DNA of 64,000 nt, taken from Clostridia bacterium (GTDB taxonomy: Bacteria; Bacillota; Clostridia; Christensenellales; Aristaeellaceae). The stretch spans positions 1 through 64,000 of the forward strand of contig JAFWES010000015.1 in the NCBI GenBank assembly GCA_017512805.1, read 5' to 3'. Below are positions 59,296 through 64,000 of this stretch, in pieces (position 1 is the first letter of the stretch; the number at the start of each line of letters is the position of its first letter). The notes under the pieces are model-generated. The model searched no databases. It was not told the DNA's origin and saw nothing but the letters and a program-made list of their open reading frames with translations. The position numbers and the translations under genes were made by a program.

Positions 59296-59769
59296 TCAGC
59301 CGTTCACCGGCTCTCCGGCCAGGGGCGCCTCCGGCTCCGCCGCAGGCTGCTCCGCGGGCGCTTCCGTCTCTCCGGCTTCCTCCGTCTGCTGCGCGGCGGG
59401 CGCTTCGGCTTCCCCGTAGGGCTCCTGGGCCTCGCCGGCCGGCGCTTCGGACTCCGCCGGGCCAAATTTCTCGTCGATCCGCTTCTGGGTGTTCTCCACT
59501 ACCTGCTGAGCCTCTTCCACGGTCTCCCTGGTAACTTCCTCCACGTCCTTGATAAACTGTTCCGCTTCCTGAACCCGCTCGTCCTGGCGGACCTCTTCCG
59601 TAATCTCGTCTACGATGGCGGCGCTTTCATCCACGATCACGTCAATATGCTCCTGTACCCTGTTCCTCAACTCCTCGTCGCTCACGGAATCAACGCCGGT
59701 GTTCGCCTGTGTCCCCGCCCCCAGGGTAAACGCCAGAATCACGCTAAGCAGCCACATGATAACCTTCAT
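59296..59769 (-). CDS. secreted coiled-coil protein with Glu/Ala/Pro tail (157 aa)
   Basis: Signal peptide (KVIMWLLSVILAFTLGAGTQA), a helical heptad stretch (ELRNRVQEHIDVIVDESAAIV to VENTQKRIDEKF, about 30-108), then a low-complexity Ala/Glu/Pro tail. No enzyme motif. It precedes the MacB-type ABC gene by 19 bases on the same strand and may be its partner or a cell-wall spacer (guess). Confidence 0.7.
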   Translation of the reverse strand: MKVIMWLLSVILAFTLGAGTQANTGVDSVSDEELRNRVQEHIDVIVDESAAIVDEITEEVRQDERVQEAEQFIKDVEEVTRETVEEAQQVVENTQKRIDEKFGPAESEAPAGEAQEPYGEAEAPAAQQTEEAGETEAPAEQPAAEPEAPLAGEPVNG

Positions 59770-59890
59770 TTTGCAATCCTCTCCTTTTTTTCATTTGGTT
59801 CCCCGGGATACCCGGATGTTCTCAGGGCGCCGCCCGCGCCGCATCCGGCGTCCCGACCTCCGCCGTCATGTCCCTCGCTTTTTCCTTTGC

Positions 59891-60409
59891 TTACGGTTGT
59901 GCGCCTCCCTGCTCCTCCAGCATGGCTTCGATGTTTTCGGTCAGGCTTTCTTTCTCCATGCGCCCGACATACCCCGCGCGGATCGTCCCGTCCGCGGAGA
60001 TAAACCATGTCACGGGAACGGCATCCCGCACATACCCTACGGCAAAGGTGCTCCCGTCCCGATCGAAGTACACCGGAAAAGTATATCCGGCTTCCTCAAT
60101 AAAGGCCTTGCCCACCTCCACGGTCTCGCCGTTGAGCCCCGAAGCCAGATCCACCATGAGGAAGTTGACCTCCTCGCCGTAGCGCAGGAAGGCCTCCTCG
60201 AAATCCGGAAGCTCCGCCTTGCAGGGCGGACACCAGCTGGCCCAGAGATTGATCACCGCGGGCTTTTCGCCGAGCATCCCGCTCAGGGCCACCTCGTTCC
60301 CTTCGGAATCCAGGACCGTGATATCGGGCGCTTCCGTCGCATCCTCCGCCACGGCCGTCCCCAGCATCAGCAGCAATACCGCGCAAATCGCGCAAATCAT
60401 CCTTTTCAT
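59891..60409 (-). CDS. TlpA/ResA-type thioredoxin-fold protein
   Basis: 172 residues from ATG 60409. N-terminal signal (MKRMICAICAVLLLMLGTAVA), then AlkC-like strands and WASWCPPCKAE (about 56-66) with the CPPC redox pair, then VTWFISADGTIRAGYVGRM. TlpA/ResA proteins reduce disulfides outside the membrane, for example in cytochrome maturation. GGAG lies 11 bases before the start; a TTG three codons upstream is too close to it. Promoter at 60442-60470. Confidence 0.9.
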   Translation of the reverse strand: MKRMICAICAVLLLMLGTAVAEDATEAPDITVLDSEGNEVALSGMLGEKPAVINLWASWCPPCKAELPDFEEAFLRYGEEVNFLMVDLASGLNGETVEVGKAFIEEAGYTFPVYFDRDGSTFAVGYVRDAVPVTWFISADGTIRAGYVGRMEKESLTENIEAMLEEQGGAQP

Positions 60410-60441
60410 TCCGTCCAAAACTCCTTTCCCGCAGTGGTCTC

Positions 60442-60470
60442 ATTGTACGCTGTTTCCCCGCCTCCGTCAA
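60442..60470 (-). promoter_or_regulatory. promoter of the thioredoxin-fold gene
   Basis: TTGACG (60465-60470), 17 bases, TACAAT (60442-60447) on the minus strand. Confidence 0.7.
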
Positions 60471-60696
60471 GGCGCGCCGTCCGTTTCCGCCGGCTCGCCG
60501 CCTTTTCCGCGTCTTCCCTTTCCCCGTTCCGATCCCCGGCCGCAGGCCGGCGGCGCCGCGGACGAAGGCTTTTTCCGCGAATGCCTGTACGAATCCGCGG
60601 GCCTGTGATACAATTCTGCTGCCGCGGCCGGCCTGCAACCGGCGGTTTTCACCGGCGGCGAAAAGAAACGACAGAAAGAAAAGGGGAGCAGAACGG

Positions 60697-61515
60697 ATGA
60701 AGGAAAGCGGAAATGGGATCAGCGCGCCCTGGCAGCCCCGGATTATTTTCTTTGACATTGACGGAACCCTCCTGCCCTTTGGCGAGGACCGGATCCGGCC
60801 CGCGGTGGCGGAGGCCCTAACCATCGCCCACGGCCGGGGGATCAGGCTTTTTATCGCCACCGGCCGGGCGCCTTTTGCCCTGCCCGACCTGGGAGAGATT
60901 CCCTTTGACGGGGTCATGTGTTTTAACGGCTCCTACAGTTTTGATCAGGACGGTCCGATCTATTCCGAACCGATGGATCCCCTGGATGTGAAAACCGTCA
61001 TCCGCAATGCGGAAGAGATGGGGTTCCCGGTGACCATTGCCACCGCCACCCGGTTTGCCAACAATTTCTATCAGGAGGATCTGGCCCGGTATCTCGCCCT
61101 GTCCCATCAGGAATACATCATCCCGCCGGATTATGTCCGGATGCAGGACGAACCGGTGTACCAGCTCATGGCCGGCACGCCCGCCGAATATGACGAACTT
61201 CTGCTCCGGGGGGCGCCGCATTCCACCACCGCCCGATGGTGGGATCGGGCGGTGGATATCATTCCCCGGCATTGCGGCAAGGGCAAAGGCATTGATATGA
61301 TCCTCCGCCACTACGGCATCCCCAGGGCTGATTCCATGGCCTTCGGGGACGGCGGCAACGACGCCGATATGCTCTCCTTTGCGGGGGTCGGGGTGGCCAT
61401 GGGGAACGCCGCGCCGGAAACCAAGGCCATTGCGGATCATGTCACGGATTCCTGCGACCGGGACGGCGTCCTCACGGCCTTCCGCCACTTCGGGCTGATC
61501 CCTCCTTCCCTCTGA
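60697..61515 (+). CDS. HAD-IIB hydrolase, Cof type
   Basis: 272 residues. Motif I is FFDIDGTLL (about 20-28) and the final motif FGDGGNDADML (about 209-219). The cap between is Cof/YidA-like. Such phosphatases act on sugar phosphates or flavin mononucleotide; substrate unknown. GGGGAG precedes the ATG. Confidence 0.9.
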   Translation: MKESGNGISAPWQPRIIFFDIDGTLLPFGEDRIRPAVAEALTIAHGRGIRLFIATGRAPFALPDLGEIPFDGVMCFNGSYSFDQDGPIYSEPMDPLDVKTVIRNAEEMGFPVTIATATRFANNFYQEDLARYLALSHQEYIIPPDYVRMQDEPVYQLMAGTPAEYDELLLRGAPHSTTARWWDRAVDIIPRHCGKGKGIDMILRHYGIPRADSMAFGDGGNDADMLSFAGVGVAMGNAAPETKAIADHVTDSCDRDGVLTAFRHFGLIPPSL

Positions 61516-61634
61516 TCCTCCTTCCCGCCCGGCTTTGTCCGGGCCTGTTTCTTCCCCGGTTCCCTCTTGGAATTCCTCCGCCGCGGACGCGCCCCTTTCT
61601 CCGCCGCTCCGCCCTTTTTATTCTTTCCTTCGCA

Positions 61635-61671
61635 AACAGGGCAGGCGATCCGCCGGATCGCCTGCCCTGTT
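61635..61671. repeat. perfect 17-base hairpin after the HAD gene
   Basis: AACAGGGCAGGCGATCC, GCC, GGATCGCCTGCCCTGTT. Very stable, without a T-run on either side. It lies between convergent genes and probably ends both transcripts. Confidence 0.6.
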
Positions 61672-61763
61672 GATATTCCATCGCCTGCATCGGCCGCCGG
61701 GGGCATCGCTCCCGGCGGATCCTGAAAACAGGCCTCCTTTTCCGCGCCCGTCTGAAGGCCGCC

Positions 61764-64000
61764 TTACCCCAGCAGGACCTCAACCTTGTGGGTTTTCCCG
61801 TCCTTCATCGCGGGAATCACGTTTCCGTCGATGGCTTTTCCGTCCACCGTCACCTGCTTCACGCCCCGGCATACCCGCGCCGGATTGCTGATCGTGATGT
61901 CATACACGCAGCCCCGGAACCGGCGGCTCACGCTGTATCCGTCCCAGTCATGCGGGATGCACGGCTCGATCTTCAGCCCGTCCCAGTCCGGCTTAATGCC
62001 CAGGATGTAATTGCTGATGACGTAGAAGTTCCAGGCCGCCGTCCCCGTCAGCCAGGAGTTTTTCGCCTGCCCGAAGTGGGCGGCGTCCTTGCCGGCGATC
62101 ATCTGGCTGTACACATAGGGCTCCATCTTGTGCAGATCGGAGATCTCTTCCCTCCAGGCCGGCGCGATCCGGCTGTAAAGGTCAAAGGCCCGGTCCCCGT
62201 GGCCCACCACGGTTTCCGCGGCGATGATCCAGGGATTGTTGTGGCAGAAGATCCCCGCGTTTTCCTTATATCCGCCGGGATAGGAGCTGACCTCGCCCAG
62301 CTCCAGATGATACTCCTTGTACGCGGGCTGAAGCAGCACGATCCCGTGCTCCGTCTCCAGCCGCTCATGCACGCTCTGCAGGGCGCGCTCGGCCTTTCCG
62401 TCCTTCAGGCCCACGCCCGCCATGACGCAATAGCCCTGGCTCTCAATGTAAATCTGGCCGTCTTCGCACTCATGGGACCCCACTTTGTGGCCCATGGCGT
62501 CATATGCCCGGATGAACCATTCCCCGTCCCAGCCGTCCTTTTCGATGGCCGCGGTCATATCGTCGATGGCTTTCTGATAGGTCTCCACCCGGTCGTCCCG
62601 GCCCAGCCGCTTCTCGATTGCCACCAGCTCCGGCCCGATGGAAACGAACATCCCGGCGATGAGCACGCTCTCCGCCACCCGGTCGTCCGGGGCGTTGGGG
62701 TTGGAGAACGTCTGGAAGCTTTCATCCGGCGTATCGCTGTAGCAGTTCAGGTTCAGGCAGTCATTCCAGTCCGCCCGGCCGATCAGGGGCAGCCCATGGG
62801 GCCCCCGGTTGTTGATCACATGCTCCAGGCTGACCTCCAGGTGCTCCAGCATCGTCCCGCAATCCTCCGGGTTGCAGTCGTAGGGGGTGGGGGCATTCAG
62901 AATATCGAAATCCCCGGTCTCCTTGATGTAGGCGGCCGTCCCGGCAATCAGCCACAGGGGATCGTCCCCGAATCCGCCGCCGATATCATTATTGCCCTTC
63001 TTGGTCAGGGGCTGATACTGATGGTAGCATCCGCCGTCCCGGAACTGGGTGGCCGCGATGTCCAGAATCCGTTCCCTGGCCCGCTCGGGAATCTGGTGGA
63101 CAAAGCCCAGCAGATCCTGGCTGGAATCCCGGAAGCCCATGCCCCGCCCGATTCCGCTTTCAAACATGGAAGTGGAGCGGCTCATATTGAAAGTCACCAT
63201 GCACTGGTAGGGGTTCCAGATATTGACCATCCGGCTCAGCTTTTCGTTGTCGCTCCTGAGGATATACGCGCTCAGCAGATGATCCCAGTGGGCCCGCAGC
63301 TGATTGAATTTCTCCGCGATCTGTTCGTCCGTGGTCAGGTGGCTCAGCATTTCCTTTGCCGGCTTCTTGTTGATGATCCCGGGTTTTTCCCACTTTTCCT
63401 CCCGGGGAAGTTCCACATAGCCCAGGACGAAGTTGAATTTCTGTTCCTCCCCCGCGGCCAGGCGTACCTTGATCTGATGGGCCGCCATAGGCTGCCATCC
63501 GGAGGCGATGGAGTTGCCCATCCTGCCGGTCATCACCGCCTGGGGCCGCTCGAACCCGTTATACAGGCCCAGGAACGTTTCCATGTCCGTGTCAAATCCG
63601 TCAATCGGCGCGTTGACGGCGTAGAAGGAATAGTGGTTCCGCCGTTCCCGGTATTCCGTCTTGTGGTAGACCACGCCGTCTTCCACTTCCACCTCGCCGG
63701 TGTTGAAGTTCCGCTGGAAGTTCAGCATATCGTCCTGGGCGTTCCACAGGCAGAACTCCACGAAGCTGGTCAGGATCAGATCCTTCTCCCCGTCCGTTTC
63801 GTTCTTCAGGGTGATCTGATGCACCTCCGCGTCAAATCCCATGGGAACGAAGGAAAGCTGGGTGGCGCTGACGCCGTTCTTCTTTCCGCTGATGACGGTA
63901 TACCCCATGCCGTGCCGGCAGCTGTAGGCGTCCAGCTCCGTCTGGGTGGGCCGCCAGCCGGGGTTCCACACCGTATCCCCGTCCTTGATATAGAAGTACC
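61764..64000 (-). CDS. GH94 cellobiose phosphorylase, N-terminus cut by the window edge
   Basis: The frame continues to the right edge (the last codons read [10 protein letters not shown]), so about 70 N-terminal residues are missing. Features of GH94: [42 protein letters not shown] and the catalytic region [10 protein letters not shown] (Asp general acid), [28 protein letters not shown]. It splits cellobiose with phosphate to glucose-1-phosphate and glucose. Cytoplasmic. Confidence 0.92.
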   Translation of the reverse strand, partial: YFYIKDGDTVWNPGWRPTQTELDAYSCRHGMGYTVISGKKNGVSATQLSFVPMGFDAEVHQITLKNETDGEKDLILTSFVEFCLWNAQDDMLNFQRNFNTGEVEVEDGVVYHKTEYRERRNHYSFYAVNAPIDGFDTDMETFLGLYNGFERPQAVMTGRMGNSIASGWQPMAAHQIKVRLAAGEEQKFNFVLGYVELPREEKWEKPGIINKKPAKEMLSHLTTDEQIAEKFNQLRAHWDHLLSAYILRSDNEKLSRMVNIWNPYQCMVTFNMSRSTSMFESGIGRGMGFRDSSQDLLGFVHQIPERARERILDIAATQFRDGGCYHQYQPLTKKGNNDIGGGFGDDPLWLIAGTAAYIKETGDFDILNAPTPYDCNPEDCGTMLEHLEVSLEHVINNRGPHGLPLIGRADWNDCLNLNCYSDTPDESFQTFSNPNAPDDRVAESVLIAGMFVSIGPELVAIEKRLGRDDRVETYQKAIDDMTAAIEKDGWDGEWFIRAYDAMGHKVGSHECEDGQIYIESQGYCVMAGVGLKDGKAERALQSVHERLETEHGIVLLQPAYKEYHLELGEVSSYPGGYKENAGIFCHNNPWIIAAETVVGHGDRAFDLYSRIAPAWREEISDLHKMEPYVYSQMIAGKDAAHFGQAKNSWLTGTAAWNFYVISNYILGIKPDWDGLKIEPCIPHDWDGYSVSRRFRGCVYDITISNPARVCRGVKQVTVDGKAIDGNVIPAMKDGKTHKVEVLLG

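Noticed and set aside
1..64000. CRISPR array, intact insertion sequence, rRNA or prophage
   Set aside because: No regular direct repeats with spacers, no transposase, integrase or capsid genes, and no rRNA-like sequence were recognised.

Overview
The window looks like chromosomal DNA of a Gram-positive, plant-fibre-degrading anaerobe of the Clostridia (Bacillota), probably from gut or rumen. Signs are strong AGGAGG ribosome-binding sites, sigma-A type promoters with 17-base spacers, lipoprotein signal peptides, a WalJ/YycJ hydrolase, ParA/Soj and ParB/Spo0J, a stand-alone S1C (HtrA) protease, DUF1858 and LUD-domain proteins, and GH43, GH94 and GH13_18 carbohydrate enzymes. A Christensenellales-like host is possible but cannot be proven here. 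No rRNA, tRNA, CRISPR array or intact insertion sequence was found.

Positions 1-35000 are an accessory-like patchwork. They hold several GNAT acetyltransferases, small secreted or membrane proteins, stray regulators and many broken gene ends: YcaQ, a VWA-like start, a Sel1 repeat, a formate-channel 3' end, a zinc-ribbon start, a SpoIIE-type phosphatase and others. Short dispersed repeats join distant sites. Two well-ordered units are embedded here. The first (3053-7761) is a sulfur amino-acid unit: two permeases, an ATPase, O-acetylhomoserine sulfhydrylase (metY) and a binding lipoprotein. metY is preceded by a strong promoter, a 42-codon Cys/Met-rich reading frame and a terminator/antiterminator pair, which reads as a translation-sensing attenuator and is the most interesting signal in the window. 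The second (11039-18104) is an arabinan unit: binding protein, two permeases, a secreted GH43 endo-arabinanase, an intracellular GH43 arabinosidase and a LacI-type repressor, headed by a perfect 12-4-12 operator.

Positions 35000-49204 are denser and more GC-rich, mostly on the minus strand: a MATE exporter, an ArsB/SLC13-type carrier, a GH13_18 phosphorylase next to a P-loop kinase, an ABC-F protein, and the run parA-parB-sugar transferase-split transketolase-LicD-WalJ. The latter couples chromosome partitioning genes to a small surface-glycan pathway by overlapping starts and stops.

Positions 49205-64000 hold a metal-type ABC ATPase and permease, a long PRPP synthase, an HtrA protease bracketed by two copies of a REP-like palindrome, a DUF1858 protein, a beta-lactamase-fold hydrolase, a MacB-like ABC protein, a secreted Glu/Ala-rich coiled-coil protein, a TlpA-type thioredoxin, a Cof-type HAD phosphatase, and a GH94 cellobiose phosphorylase that runs off the right edge.
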